Source: Oreohelix idahoensis
Taxonomy: Eukaryota; Mollusca; Gastropoda; Stylommatophora; Oreohelicidae
Length of the DNA stretch: 64,000 bases
Direction: 5' to 3'
Assembly: GCA_024509875.1 (NCBI GenBank)
Contig: JAMPIV010015265.1
Span: 308,501-372,500 of the forward strand
Under the pieces are notes generated by a model that was not told where the DNA came from, ran no database searches, and was given only the letters and a program-made list of their open reading frames with translations. The translations under genes were made by a program, and so were the position numbers. Shown piece by piece: positions 22,111-34,059 of the stretch (position 1 is its first letter; each line of letters begins with the position of its first letter).

Positions 22111-23044
22111 CCTGGGAAACACACGGAATCATTAAGTTTTGCCTACCTATAAATAATGTCACCGTCTTTCCAGTATGGATCAGCTGTAGACTCACAGGTA
22201 AATTGTGGAGTTATGGTCCTGTTAGCGAGATCCAATGGTCTGCTGAACATATCCAGCATCGCGTACAGCCACATCTTTACACTGGTTCGGACAGCCGTCT
22301 TCATGGCCTCGACGTCATACTCAAAACTAATACCTGAAAGTAGAAGTTGTAAGAACATAAGTAGCGTAAGTCATCCTACAACAAGGCACGAAGAAACGGC
22401 AATGTTACGATCACAGGGTCTTAGTTAGGGGAAAATTAAAGAAAAACAGGAGAAACAATAAAGAGAGAATAATTTCTTTCTTTCCTAATTGTCTCGCAAG
22501 AACGCTTTTTACAAATATGTGGGGCTAAGCAGATCCAAAGTGTGGCAACGAGGCAATCGTTCCTCCATTGGGACTTTGAAAACCTCTATTTCATATCAAC
22601 CGTTCCAGTATTACCCCCCCCCCCCCCCCAACCACTTGGGATATAAATGTAAGTAATCGTTAGATCGGACGACGGATGAATTAATACGCGTCTGGTACTG
22701 GACAATAGTAAGTACTCTAAAGGTTACCATTGTAGTTTGCAAGTAATTCTACGTGGCGGGACATTGACAGACAAGAAAGGGAGTCGCCATACAACACTGA
22801 GACAAAAGACTGCGCAAGTCAGGCGACACAATGGGACTTCCCTTGAGCCGCAAAAAACAGTACTTTATGACAAGGGGCGGATAATTTCTGTATCGAGCGA
22901 CCAATTTCAAATCATATAATATAGAATATGTATGAATTTTTAACAGATTTTGTCTCTTTGAAGTTGTACCTTACTTTTATTTCATTATGTTATAAATAGT
23001 TATTTTGTTTATAAAAATGAATATTTGTGAGTTACTGTATAATA
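22111..23044. other. Stretch with no gene; contains a C16 run
   Basis: No ORF resembling a known protein. A homopolymer of 16 C residues is at 22614-22629. The rest is unremarkable. Confidence 0.4.
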
Positions 23045-23612
23045 AACGTATCTTACTTACTTAGTCGTTCCCCTTCTACCGTGAGGTGTAGAGGTTTGGA
23101 AGAGAGAGAGCGCCAGACTATACTTACGGCTGTCTTCCTCCTGGCCTGGTTCCATTCTAGTCCTCGGTCCTTCAAAGATTGTCTAATGTTGTCCTCCCAG
23201 CGGACTCTGGGTCGTCCTGGAGGTCTGGATCCCTGGCTCTTAGTGTCCCATGCTTGTCGTGGTAGCCGATCTTTTCCCATTCTGCAGACATGGCCAAACC
23301 ATCTTAGTTGGGACTGTTCTACTTGGGTCTGCAGGGGTGGGATTTCAGGCATTGACGTTTCGTCTGGTTGCGGACCATGTCTCTTTTTGTTACTTCAACC
23401 ACCTTCCTCAAATACCTCATTTCTGAGGTTTGGATCTGGCTTTTGTGGGTTGTAGTCATTGCCCACGATTCGTATCCATACGTCAAGACTGGGGCATAGG
23501 TGTAACGGTATACAGCCATCTTCGTCATTTTTATCAACCTTTCTCTTGCTAAGGAATCCTCGATTTATGGCCTGAAAAAGTCTCCCAGCTACTGCTTTTC
23601 GAGTGGCCAACT
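23045..23612 (-). pseudogene. 5'-truncated LINE ORF C-terminus with TTAC-repeat tail
   Basis: On the - strand, pieces in shifting frames read YTYAPVLTYGYESW, then SEMRYLRKVV, then LRWFGHVCRMGKDRLPRQAW and GRPRVRWEDNIRQSLKDRG: the RT thumb and C-terminal tail of a non-LTR retrotransposon. The element 3' end is the (AAGT)n tail, TTACTTACTTAG on the + strand. Frameshifts show it is dead. The 155 bp copy at 38201-38355 has the same 3' end. Confidence 0.8.
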
Positions 23613-24599
23613 ATTCTTAATAAAAGTATTGTTGCGGGTCTTTTGTATAATGATAATTGTAGTTGGAGCACACGACGTGTAACTCCGGCCAAGAACACCC
23701 AGGTTAAGTCTATCAGACCACGCACACAGTGAAACAACTCGAAATCTTCATATCAGCAACAAGGCAGCATGGGCAAACTTCAATAATATTTATTGGACAC
23801 AACGTAGCTCCATAGATATATTCTTGATATTATAATAGATTAAGGCGTCAACTAGGCAGTCCTTAGCGTCGCTGTACAGTCTGCAACTGGAACAATGTCG
23901 AGGACATTTTCATTCATTTTAATATAGTTCAAACACTCACGTTCTGCAGATAAAGCATAATTCCTTTCTTACAAATAATCTAGCATCAACCCACGGAGGT
24001 ATATGGGTGATCTAGAGGTCGAACACTTTAGGAATCTGTATTGAAGTAAAACATTTAGGAGCTCGACACACATGCGTCCGCCCGCTTTCAAAAACACACA
24101 GCGAATCCCCCAGCGAAGGATCGCTCATTTCTGCAAACAGCAACCGTAGACTTTTGCTACTTGGCCCAAAAGGCAATGACGTACTTCCTGTAACCCAGGA
24201 TACCGGTCATCAACAAATATAGTAAATAGTCGAGCCGTATATGATATCGACAGATATGTTATGAATTTTACTCACAACAACTACCAAGTAGTCATATTTT
24301 TTTCCAAAATTCCTTATTCTGTCTTTTAATTGTCTAAAAATATGTGTAAATACAAGGCAAGGAGCAGGGGGAGGGAGATGGGAGCCTTATAATTCTGATG
24401 TATCGCCCCTCCCGTTGACAATTTCTAGATCCGCCAGTGGTTTAACCTGCCCTTAGCCATCAATTTAATCTTGACTGCTATGAAATTCAAAATAACAAAA
24501 TAATGGCTGCGATAAAATTAAGGGTCTGAATTTGACAGACAACACATTGGAATTTTAAAAAAAGGTAAAAGTAGGCCCATAGCAGATATTTCCGTAGGG
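23613..24599. other. Stretch with no recognised feature
   Basis: No ORF over 60 codons with recognisable motifs; no terminal or tandem repeats noticed. Confidence 0.4.
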
Positions 24600-24807
24600 G
24601 AGTGAAATGTTAGAGACTTCGCCATACTAGGTTCAGCATCGAAAGATGGGGTGAGCAGTTCCCTTCATCGCTGCCTTTTCCTTCCCTAGCTCAAACAGTA
24701 GAGTCAGGTACCCATTTATGGCTGTGTAGCCTGGAGCGTGTCAGTACCGTGATTCGAACCTGGCGGTAGACCAGCGCTCTAACCACTCTGTCAATCGGAC
24801 GTTCGCA
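24600..24807 (-). mobile_element. tRNA-derived SINE
   Basis: On the - strand the head reads TTGACAGAGTGGTTAGAGCG (A-box-like) and then GGTTCGAATC (B box), about 40 bp apart, the internal RNA polymerase III promoter of tRNA genes. The body continues with CAGCCATAAATGGGTACCTG and GGGAACTGCTCACCCC, which are not tRNA. The acceptor stem does not close, so it is a SINE rather than a tRNA gene. Outer ends are approximate. Confidence 0.72.
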
Positions 24808-25857
24808 CAACGGAATTATCTAGCGAAATTGAGCAAGATCTCATAGTCAATGGTGACTGAAGGGGCTATTATTATTATATTATATGTCACAAAATGGGGC
24901 GATCATCCTCGATGTTTGTTTCACTAAGGCAGTATCGGTACATTTGTGGTACTGATTTTATTGTGTGCTTTCATTTGTCGCACTTTCTTTCTTTCTTTTT
25001 CTGCTATGTGTAGCAGATATTATGAATTTTCCTTCTTACACCTTCTCAGGGATAAGTAGACATGTCTGTTATCAATTTCTCCCTGCGTTGCAAGGAGTGG
25101 CAGCGACCTAACCATGTGGGCTATCGTGGGCGCAGCTGGTATCAGTATACAGATTAACAATTAAATTGCCTCAGCGCAGTGCTTAATCACTGATAAGACG
25201 CGGGTACGCGCATCACCAAAGCTTGGAATACGGGGAGACAACTGATGGACAGACACAGATAAGAGATTACTTTCTGGTAAAAATAATGATTGTTACATTG
25301 GATACACGTTGTTATATGAGTTTACCGACATGTTCGTAAGTTTGTACCCAAGGGCAAGCGGATGTGTACAGCCCACTTTCAGAAAAGTAATGTTTGAAAT
25401 TGTGCTTTAGCCGAGTCATGCAACATATTCAAATCCGATTGGCTGATCCTTTGAGACGCGCACACAAAGGCAGGGGAAGGCAGTGAATATAATCTGACCT
25501 TTTTCTCAAGCTATTTCACTTGAGAAATCGCACGCCAAGATACCAGACCTTGCTAGACTGGCGAATTAGAATTCAGAATTCCTTCTTCACATACCGGACA
25601 CCTTTTATTGAAGTAGTTATAGGACTTACAATATAGCCCAGGAAATCTCTAGCATTTTAAATAAGGAAACCGGGACTGAGGAAACTGAAGGACCAAACAC
25701 GAAGTCAGAGAGGGAACTTATTAAATTAACGACACCCCAGACGCGTGTAAGAGGCCGATTCTCTTTTATTCCTCTAAGCAAAAGGTCTGTAAGCAAGGAT
25801 TGGCGTAAGTTGTGATTTACATTTCATATTTTAATACTAACATGTGAACTAATATAT
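24808..25857. other. Stretch with no recognised feature
   Basis: About 1 kb with no coding signal. It contains T-rich TTTCTTTCTTTC and no obvious element ends. Confidence 0.4.
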
Positions 25858-25860
25858 ATA

Positions 25861-27381
25861 CTGTTCAAAAAAAGAAACGCAACTTTTTTGGTGTTACTTT
25901 TATAAAAGATTTTCGCTGATTGGACATCAGTCAACCTATTGACTGTGTCCACCTGGTCATTAATGTCTCGTGGTTACCTGAATTGTACTCACCTCATGAT
26001 TCGTGAGGTCATGAAAGAGGTCAAGGTCAAAACAACATTTTTGTCAATAACTCGTGACAGGTTATTCAGAATCCCGTGAAACGTACTGAACACAAAACTC
26101 TCTGACCATATTATTGAATGCCTATAAAAAATAGACGCTCCTCGAATAAATTCAGTTGAAAATTCAATGCGCAAGTATGGCTCATCTCACTACAGAACAA
26201 CGACTCATCATCATTGGACGTTTACAGACTGGACAGTCACAAAGTGTAGTGGCCAGAAAATTTAATGTGGTTAGAAGCACCATTAGTCGCCATTGGTGCG
26301 ATTTCAAGAAACTGGCTCAGTGGCAGACCGGCCTTGCAGTGGAAGACCCAGAGTCACAACTCCTGCCGAAGACCGCTTCATACGACTGCGTCATCTCAGG
26401 AATCGACTTGCATCTGCGTCCTCCACAGTGCAGTCAATGTCAGCAGCTCGTCGAATTTCAGATCAAACGGTCAGGAACCGGCTGCACGACTTTGGTCTTT
26501 GGGCTAGAAGACCCTACAGAGGTCCTGTTCTTACGGACCGGCATCGCCAGAACAGATTGCAGTGGGCGAACCAGCATCGTCAATGGACCGTTGGGAATGA
26601 CTGGAGACGGGTTTGGTTTAGTGATGAATCATTTTTTGTGCTCCAGCGACACGATAGACGGAGAAGAGTTTACCGCAGAGTCCATGAGCACTACGCCCAG
26701 AACAGCGTTGATGAGGCTCCTCCACATGGTGGTGGAGGTGTACTGATGTGGGGGGGGGGGGCGATCAACTTCATGGGAAGAAGTGACCTGGTGCAAATTG
26801 AAGGACGTCTGAATGCCCAACGATGCGTCGCTGAAATTATTCGTCCTTACGTCCTTCCACTTCTGGCTGCACGAGGGTCGATTTTTCAGTAGGATAACGC
26901 TCGACCTCATGTGGCACAACTCACCACCCAGTTCCTCGCTGACAACAACGTCCAGACCATTCCGTGGCCAGCCAAGTCATCAGACATGAACCCCATAGAA
27001 CACTTATGGGATGAACTCGACAGACGACTCCGCCAGCGAGACGTGGCTCCAGCCAATCTCTAACAGTTGTCTCTTGCACTGCGGGAAGAGTGGGAAGCCA
27101 TCCCACAACAACAGATCCAACGGCTAATCGGATCCATGTCAAGGAGATGTCGTTCTCTGATAGAGGCCAGAGGAGGCCATACACCTTACTGAAACTGAGG
27201 CCTCAGTCGCAAAGAATAAAAGTCCAAACCAAATTTAATGAACATCATTTCATTGTTAAAGTCTGAAAGTTTCTTCATGCCAAGATTGAAATATTAATTC
27301 CGTAAAATAAAATTTTGGTACAAGTTTGAAATTTGGTGTCCATTACCACTGCAATAATGTTGCGTTTCTTTTTTTGAACAG
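25861..27381 (+). mobile_element. Tc1-like DNA transposon, inactive
   Basis: Inverted ends CTGTTCAAAAAAAGAAACGC at 25861 and its reverse complement at 27362-27381, each flanked by TA, the target duplication of Tc1/mariner elements. The 1.5 kb body holds one transposase pseudogene. It sits in a (TA)-rich site next to a perfect palindrome. Confidence 0.92.
26177..27192 (+). pseudogene. Tc1-like transposase (DD34E), broken
   Basis: The N-terminus at 26177 begins MAHLTTEQRLIIIGR, a helix-turn-helix DNA-binding domain (QSQSVVARKFNVVRSTISRH). A frameshift near 26290-26310 moves the reading to the frame that carries the second helix-turn-helix (GRPRVTT) and the catalytic domain. The triad is WFSDESF, DNARPH and MNPIEHLWDEL, with 34 residues between the second Asp and the Glu. 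In-frame stops lie at 26890 (directly before DNARPH) and at 27061. The protein would cut at the inverted ends and paste at TA; this copy cannot. Confidence 0.9.
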
Positions 27382-27385
27382 TATA

Positions 27386-27461
27386 TTTCACATATTAAAA
27401 TTCACATGCTAATATATATATATATATATATATATTAGCATGTGAATTTTAATATGTGAAA
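27386..27461. repeat. Perfect 76 bp palindrome with TA core
   Basis: TTTCACATATTAAAATTCAC, CATGCTA and then (TA)n are mirrored exactly as the reverse complement, centred at 27423/27424. It directly follows the Tc1-like element. A weakly similar sequence (CATATTTTAATACTAACATG) lies on the other side of the transposon. Confidence 0.92.
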
Positions 27462-27654
27462 CTCGCTAGTGCATGTCAGTCATTTGAGGCTGGCAACCTC
27501 AGCGTATAGAATGATGATTCATGAACCACCACTGCACGGGCTGGTGATTGCTTTATTGCTAGTTTCGTAGAGAGAACTAAAAGCATACAGTAGATCCAGG
27601 TTCCATACTGAGCAGGGAGGAAAAGATGAAAGAAATGATGTACATTCTAAAGTC

Positions 27655-27900
27655 AAAGCAGTGTAAATGTCCATGTAAACATATTCACTTTAAAATTAAT
27701 GTAAGTTTTCAAGTTTTAAACCAGTGGAAATGTCTATGTGAAAGTATTCATTTTTAAATTAATGGAAGTTTCAAACTTTTCAAATCAGTGTAAACATAAA
27801 TGAAAACATATTCAATTTATATTGTGAACACTTTTCAATCAGTGGAGATGTATGTGTAAACAGACTCTATCTGTATTATTAACGTTTTCCTTTAAATATA
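27655..27900. repeat. Degenerate tandem repeat, about 60 bp unit, 4 copies
   Basis: CAGTGTAAATGTCCATGTAA, CAGTGGAAATGTCTATGTGA, CAGTGTAAACATAAATGAAA and CAGTGGAGATGTATGTGTAA begin near 27660, 27722, 27785 and 27840, each followed by an AT-rich stretch. Confidence 0.7.
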
Positions 27901-29306
27901 AAGTAACTATGAAAACTATTCTATTTAAATGTAAAGAACGTTTTATCCCGAGGGGTTAAATTTACTTCTCATCGGGGGTAAATTCTGAGTTATTTGGGAT
28001 GGTGGTATGGGAAGATAGGAACCCATAACTATGGGGTGGAAAACGTCATACTCAGAAGAGCGTTTCGTTCTATTCTTTTACCATAGTTATTGGTGGTACC
28101 AGCAGAAAGTACTATCTCTGGAACAAGAAAGGAACAGTAGCCTAAACTTTAAGACGAAGGACCCACGTGATAGACTCTCCTTGACATTTCTGGGAAACGA
28201 GCTACCCCCGACAACCTTGATCAGAGACGAGCGTGAGCAGTGTGAAAAGAACCAACCCATAAGAAGGAGCAGAACCGTCATTGGCAGCTAAGTTCAAATA
28301 TATGCTGCCACTTGAGCTTCTTATAACATATCACAATCCATAACGACCTTGATGATAACTTTTCTTGATCCATAACTATTCACATTATTTTTCAACTGTT
28401 AAAACTTAAGTGATTATTACATTTTGTTTTTTTGTAATTATACAAATTTAACTTCGATTTAATCATTTTAAAGTTACTGCATGTTTGTCTCAGTCAATTT
28501 ACTACACACACTCTAAACTGAGCTATACTTGAATAATAAGAATTCCACTGAGTAAATCAGGGGTGGGGGCTTGAACGAGCTGAAATTAATAAGTGCTTAA
28601 ATCCTTCACAAAAGTGTAGGCAGAATTACAGAGTTAACATACTCAGCCAAAGCAGTATTTTTCTCGCTTATTCTGAATATCTTGTGAAGACTCCCTGGAG
28701 ATAAAAGCGTTTTGTTTATTCTATTTACATCTCTGCCAAGAGTAATCTTATGCGAAGGTAGACACATTTGAAGCCCATATTAGATACTCTTGAGTTTTGG
28801 CCACGTTTTCGGTCGGTCTATCTATTAGTCTGTCTCTCTGTCTATCTACTAATAACTCCGAGTATCGCATCCTCCCAATACAAAATGATCCCTCCTATTA
28901 TGATTACTATCAATCAATATCATCCAAAAATGTCATTTATAGACATTAGCTTTCCATATAACACAAGTGCAGCATTGTATAATCTTTGACGTTTTGACGC
29001 TTGCCCTGAGGTGTGACAAAATATCGATATATTCCTACGTCAACCAGTTGAAAAAACTTTATCTTATTCCGCATGGCCGCCGCTAAGGTTTAAGGCGCCC
29101 GAGCAAGCTTTTGATTTTTGTGCCCTCATCCTTATCTACTTTATTGTGTGGAGATAATTTTTTTTCCAAATGTGTTTGGCTGTTGCCAATCTTTGTAAAG
29201 AGAGATTATTTATGTGTTTTACGGCCCTTAATGTAGATACAAGAATGAACAATCTTCATGATGAATTTAAAAGTACATGTATGTGTTTCATAATTTTATT
29301 TTTCGC
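27901..29306. other. Stretch with no recognised feature
   Basis: ORFs of 86 and 73 codons show no known motif. No element ends were identified. Confidence 0.4.
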
Positions 29307-29309
29307 TTC

Positions 29310-29453
29310 TTAACTCTTTGACTCCGGAACAACGCTCAGAGCGTTGGTCAGATTTGACACCCGTGCCAAAACAGCTCTCAGCGCTGTTTTTAGTCTATCA
29401 CGAATTAAAATTACGGCACATGGTGGAACATAATTGCGGAGTCAAAGAGTTAA
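29310..29453. mobile_element. TTAA-flanked MITE (piggyBac-like)
   Basis: TTAA at 29310-29313 and 29450-29453 flank perfect 13 bp inverted ends CTCTTTGACTCCG / CGGAGTCAAAGAG. The 136 bp body has no ORF for a transposase and includes the small palindrome ACGCTCAGAGCGT. TTAA duplication and CYCTTT-type ends are the hallmark of piggyBac-mobilised MITEs. Confidence 0.8.
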
Positions 29454-29456
29454 GAA

Positions 29457-30030
29457 ACATGGGGGCCATCATTGCACGTGGTTCTCTTAGGAAACCTGTA
29501 CCATAGCATTCATGTGGCCATGTATCAGTTGTTTCTGCAGTCATTTGTTTGTATCTAGTATCTTCCTTTCAGTTATTTCTGACTATAAGAGCGTACCCCC
29601 GAAACAAGTTTCGGTGGCACGAGGTTGGGCACTTCAATAAAGAGGTCAAGCTGTTGCCCATGCAGCATGCCTCTGCTGGTATAGTTAGAGGAACGGTCTG
29701 ACCGTTACAATCTGACACCAGAACATTAGCAACGGCCTGTCATCAGTAGGACCTGTGGACTTTCCCTCAATATAGATCCTCGTTAAGGGGTTTAAAGTGT
29801 ACTCATTCCAATTACGGGGTCTCGAAAGAGTCCCTTTTTGTTATTTTTCGTCTCTACCTCCCCGTGCCCGGGAGTAGGTAAGTGCTTGTTTGACGTGATG
29901 ATTTTTCCAACCCTGTGCATAACCTTATACAAATCGCCATTTACGACAATGCCTAATACACGGGACATGTTTTACGTACTTAAGATAATGTCGTATTACA
30001 CTACTACTTGAGTTAGGACATTACATATAA
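29457..30030. other. Stretch with no recognised feature
   Basis: No coding signal. It contains GAAACAAGTTTCGG, a short palindrome near 29605, of unknown meaning. Confidence 0.4.
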
Positions 30031-30039
30031 TAACAATGC

Positions 30040-30757
30040 TTGAAAAAGGAAATCAAAAATAATAAGTACGGTTGAATTATGACATCACAAATAATAACAA
30101 TGATCGAATTAGGAAATCACATATAATAATTACGGCTTAATTAAGAAATCACATATAATAATTACGGCTTAATTAAGAAATCACATATAATAATTACGGC
30201 TTAATTAAGAAATCACATATAATAATTACGGCTTAATTAAGAAATCGCATATAATAATTACGGCTTAATTAAGAAATCACATATAATAATTACGGCTTAA
30301 TTAAGAAATCACATATAATAATTACGGCTTAATTAAGAAATCACATATAATAATTACGGCTTAATTAAGAAATCACATATAATAATTACGGCTTAATTAA
30401 GAAATCGCATATATAATTACGGCTTAATTAAGAAATCGCATATAATAATTACGGCTTAATTAAGAAATCACATATAATAATTACGGCTTAATTAAGAAAT
30501 CACATATAATAATTACGGCTTAATTAAGAAATCACATATAATAATTACGGCTTAATTAAGAAATCGCATATAATAATTACGGCTTAATTAAGAAATCACA
30601 TATAATAATTACGGCTTAATTAAGAAATCGCATATAATAATTACGGCTTAATTAAGAAATCACATATAATAATTACGGCTTAATTAAGAAATCACATATA
30701 ATAATTACGGCTTAATTAAGAAATCACATATAATAATTACGGCTTAATTAAGAAATA
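30040..30757. repeat. 32 bp tandem array, about 20 copies
   Basis: The unit TACGGCTTAATTAAGAAATC plus ACATATAATAAT repeats every 32 bp from about 30106, with degenerate copies upstream from about 30040. Variants are a CAC/CGC change and one copy two bases short near 30407. Each unit holds the palindrome CTTAATTAAG. It ends about 15 bp from the stop codon of the LINE fragment on the - strand. Confidence 0.92.
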
Positions 30758-30765
30758 ACTTTTTG

Positions 30766-30960
30766 TCACACTTCAGTTCCCCAAGAAGCATAGGCCTTCA
30801 ACAAACTTATACCAAGTCTTCCTGTCACGTGCTATCAGCTCGAGGTTTGTCCATGACTTGCTCACTCCCTTCATGTCTGTCTCCAAACCTCTTCTTTATT
30901 AGTTCCCTGGTCTTCCCCTCCCTCTCTTACCCAGGGGATTCCAGAACCAGACAAGTGTCA
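30766..30960 (-). pseudogene. LINE ORF C-terminal fragment
   Basis: On the - strand: GKRGRGRPRE, then in another frame SKSWTNLELIARDRKTWYKF and VEGLCFLGN followed by a stop. The GRGRPRE and RDRxxW patterns are typical of the end of LINE ORF2. The 32 bp array starts immediately downstream, in the place of a 3' tail. Confidence 0.7.
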
Positions 30961-30992
30961 GTGGAACAAGACATGAAAATAAGACACTGGCG

Positions 30993-31410
30993 CAGTGGCG
31001 TCACTAGGGGGGTGCGGACCGCACCGAGTGACACCTTCAGAGGGGGTGACATCAAAATGACTGTCTATAAAATTTATGTGCAGTGTTTCAGCAGAAATTT
31101 ATTATTTTTTATTAAAAATATCCTTGTAGTTAGTTATAACCACAAAAACATTGTTCGTAAGCCCAGCTTACATTTACTATATCTATATACTTGTACCTAC
31201 AAGGCTAAAACTCTTATTTTAATTTTGCAAGTTGTTTATGTCCCTACTATTGCCATTACATTCAGTTATATACGGGAATTACGATTTACGAGTAACATTA
31301 GCACAATAAACATTACTAATGATTCTGTATGGTCTGGTACGGGAGGAGGTCTATGGGGGTGACACCATGAGTTACCGCACTGGGTGACACCAACCCTAGT
31401 GACGCCACTG
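30993..31410. mobile_element. hAT-like MITE, 418 bp
   Basis: Perfect 17 bp inverted ends CAGTGGCGTCACTAGGG at 30993-31009 and 31394-31410. The 8 bp flanks, CACTGGCG and CACTAGTA, agree at five positions, in line with an aged hAT 8 bp duplication. No transposase. The subterminal segments carry related words ACCGCACCGAGTGACACC and ACCGCACTGGGTGACACC. Confidence 0.78.
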
Positions 31411-34050
31411 CACTAGTAATCGACATTAGGACACAATCTGCTGATAGCCTTACAAGGTAGCCTTCGTTCTGGAACCCCCGGGGTAACAGAAGCAGGGGTA
31501 GACAGAAAAACACTTGGAGGAAGACATGGCACGTCCTTAAGCTGATGACACTGTCGTACATTTAGAAAGGTATTAGAGATATATTTGGTCCCGTCTGAAT
31601 AGAACAGAAAAAGTGGGGTTACCTGAGAAAGAAAGTGTTAGAATAGATTCCACGAGTGAATAGATTAAGGTGAAGATCTGTCTCTGGAATGAGTGAATTC
31701 TCTAGTCCAGCTTATCTATACGACAATCTTTTGGTAATAGACAATCTATCAAAACCTCCCTATAAATACAATTATAAGTTAACTACTCACACACACACAC
31801 ACACACACAGTTATGTGACAACAGGACTCACAAACGTGAAAACTATGGTAAATGGAGATTGGGGCTGACCAACACAATAAATTAAGTTTTGTTTAGTTTA
31901 TTATCACTTAAACTTTACAACATCAAACATATAGAAATCAATATAATCATTGTGTACAGACATAGGAAAATAACCCAATAAGTGCCCTCCCCTCTTGTTG
32001 AGAAAAGATCCCAAAAGAAGTTAGTAACCCAAAAGGTCAAAGATTAACACTAGGGTATAGAATCGATAGTAAGGCAAAGAACAAAGTTCCTAGTTAATCT
32101 ATACCGTAAATAACAGTATTTGCAAAGAAAATAAAGGATGGTATAGTTTCCGTAACTAGAATGTATTCACTCTCACTCTGTCATTCGTGGCCACATCAAT
32201 AACGCCTTACCTAATACTTGGTTAATAACCTCTTGAACGTAAACATCAATGTACATGTATCATAATTCAGTGTTGTGCTTCTCCGAAGTGAGCCCCAGTC
32301 TCTCCACGAATAATTAATTTTCCTAATGGGGAACGCCTACTTGGGTGGTGGGTTATTGGATATTAAAATGTCACATCAGATAGTTCATGTAGCAAAATAT
32401 AAACCGCGATCTAGTGTTCACAGTAGACAGTAGACAGTACTTCCAATAGCTAAAGGAAACATCTGGTTGGTAAACTGTTAATAAATATGATGAGGGTATA
32501 TCCTATCGGTTTTTCTCTCTGGGGTTGAGTGCCGATTATGAAACAACGTATTCTGCTAAATAAATTCACTTGGAAACACGACTTTCAGTAGTCGGGAAAA
32601 ATGTTATATATATATTTGGCCACAGCGGGCTGATAAATTGAATACAAAAATCTGGGTATTTTGTAAGTCCAATTACTATTAATCTTATTGTTTATATTTT
32701 TGGTCTCTCTCTGAATGAAGCAAGAGGACCGAACAGGTCAACATCGAAGACCCCATAATAATAATAAGAATTGTAACTGGTGCTATTTGACCGTTGGCAG
32801 CTGGTTTGTGATCAGTACTAAATTTGGAAGAAAACAAAACATTTAACCGCAATATCAATATCCTATACTATCACGTGTAAGGGTATGATCTCTTATCCTC
32901 TCCGTCATCTAATTCAATTAAAAGGCACACGTGTCTTAGCATATCTTATCACGCTTTGCTTAACTGGTACGGGTTGGGTTTTAGGTATGCGCCTTTCCCC
33001 TCCCGCCCGGTAAAACACTCAGCGCACAATATCAGTGTCAGTTTAATTATGACTACTTCAACAAATATCGCTTGTCATTAATAGCTATTTGTTTTCGCCA
33101 CATGATATTACACTAGTCACTTATATATTTACACATAATGAATTAGAAGTGAATTGTATTCCGTCAAGTATCAGTTGCCTAGTGTGTTTATTAGTCAATT
33201 AAAACATCTCTTTCTGGGTGATAGCGGGTGATTAAATCTACATTACAACTGGAAAAAATAGCTATGCGTTATTTAATACGCTAGTCTTAGCACCTAGAAA
33301 ATCCCAGTGAATTATAATGATAAACTTAACACATTAAATCACGTAAATGCTAATTTCTATTACCGCAATCAGAAATGGAACAATCTCCACGGAATGCTAT
33401 AACACACGTTCACAATGGCTCTAGAATAACGAGCTAGATTATCCAAAATTTCTGAGCGACTAGATAACTGACTTTGAGAGGACGGAGTATTTATACAGAA
33501 ATGGTGTTATTATCACTAAAGGGTGCGATAATTCACGCCTTCGGCCGTATCAGGGAAAATCAACGAGTTCGATTTCCGAGGTAAAGGATTTTTCTGTTCG
33601 CTCGCTCGCGATGCCAAAACGACATCACAAGACCTGGCCATGCGAACAGGCCTTCTTTGATTTCGTCCTTCTGCCGTAGATCTTATAATTAAGTCCCCTG
33701 GAATCATTGACATCAAACGTAGTCGGTAAATATTATTATCGCCCTTGCATTTGCTACCGACGTCTGATCTGTCACTATCGATGATTGACATCTCAGCTCG
33801 CTTGAGAACTCAGGTAAACACCCCGCTTCTCTCCCCTCTTGTTAAGACTGTCGTGTGCGAAAATTTGTAAACGCTCATTAGCGCATGTTAACAGGAAAAA
33901 TAGGCGTGGCTTCAAAAGTGAGTCCACAGATAGCGAATTCCATGGTTTTTGCGTAGCAAAATTATAAACCTTAGATGGGGAAGCAAAGTTGGTCGGATCA
34001 CTGTGGATATATTTACATATATATTTGACAGACACGTGATATGAAGACTT
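31411..34050. other. Long stretch with no gene; (CA)n microsatellite at 31788-31809
   Basis: About 2.6 kb with no recognisable coding sequence. The only clear feature is the CA dinucleotide run. No LTR or inverted ends were found. Confidence 0.4.
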
Positions 34051-34059
34051 GTTCTACAT

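Noticed and set aside
24745..24800. Functional tRNA gene
   Set aside because: A and B boxes are present but the acceptor stem and anticodon arm do not form; the sequence continues as a SINE body.
26293..26892. Intact transposase gene
   Set aside because: Stops at 26890 and 27061 and an N-terminal frameshift break it.
30040..30757. CRISPR-like array
   Set aside because: Units are contiguous 32 bp repeats with no variable spacers, in a eukaryotic repeat context.
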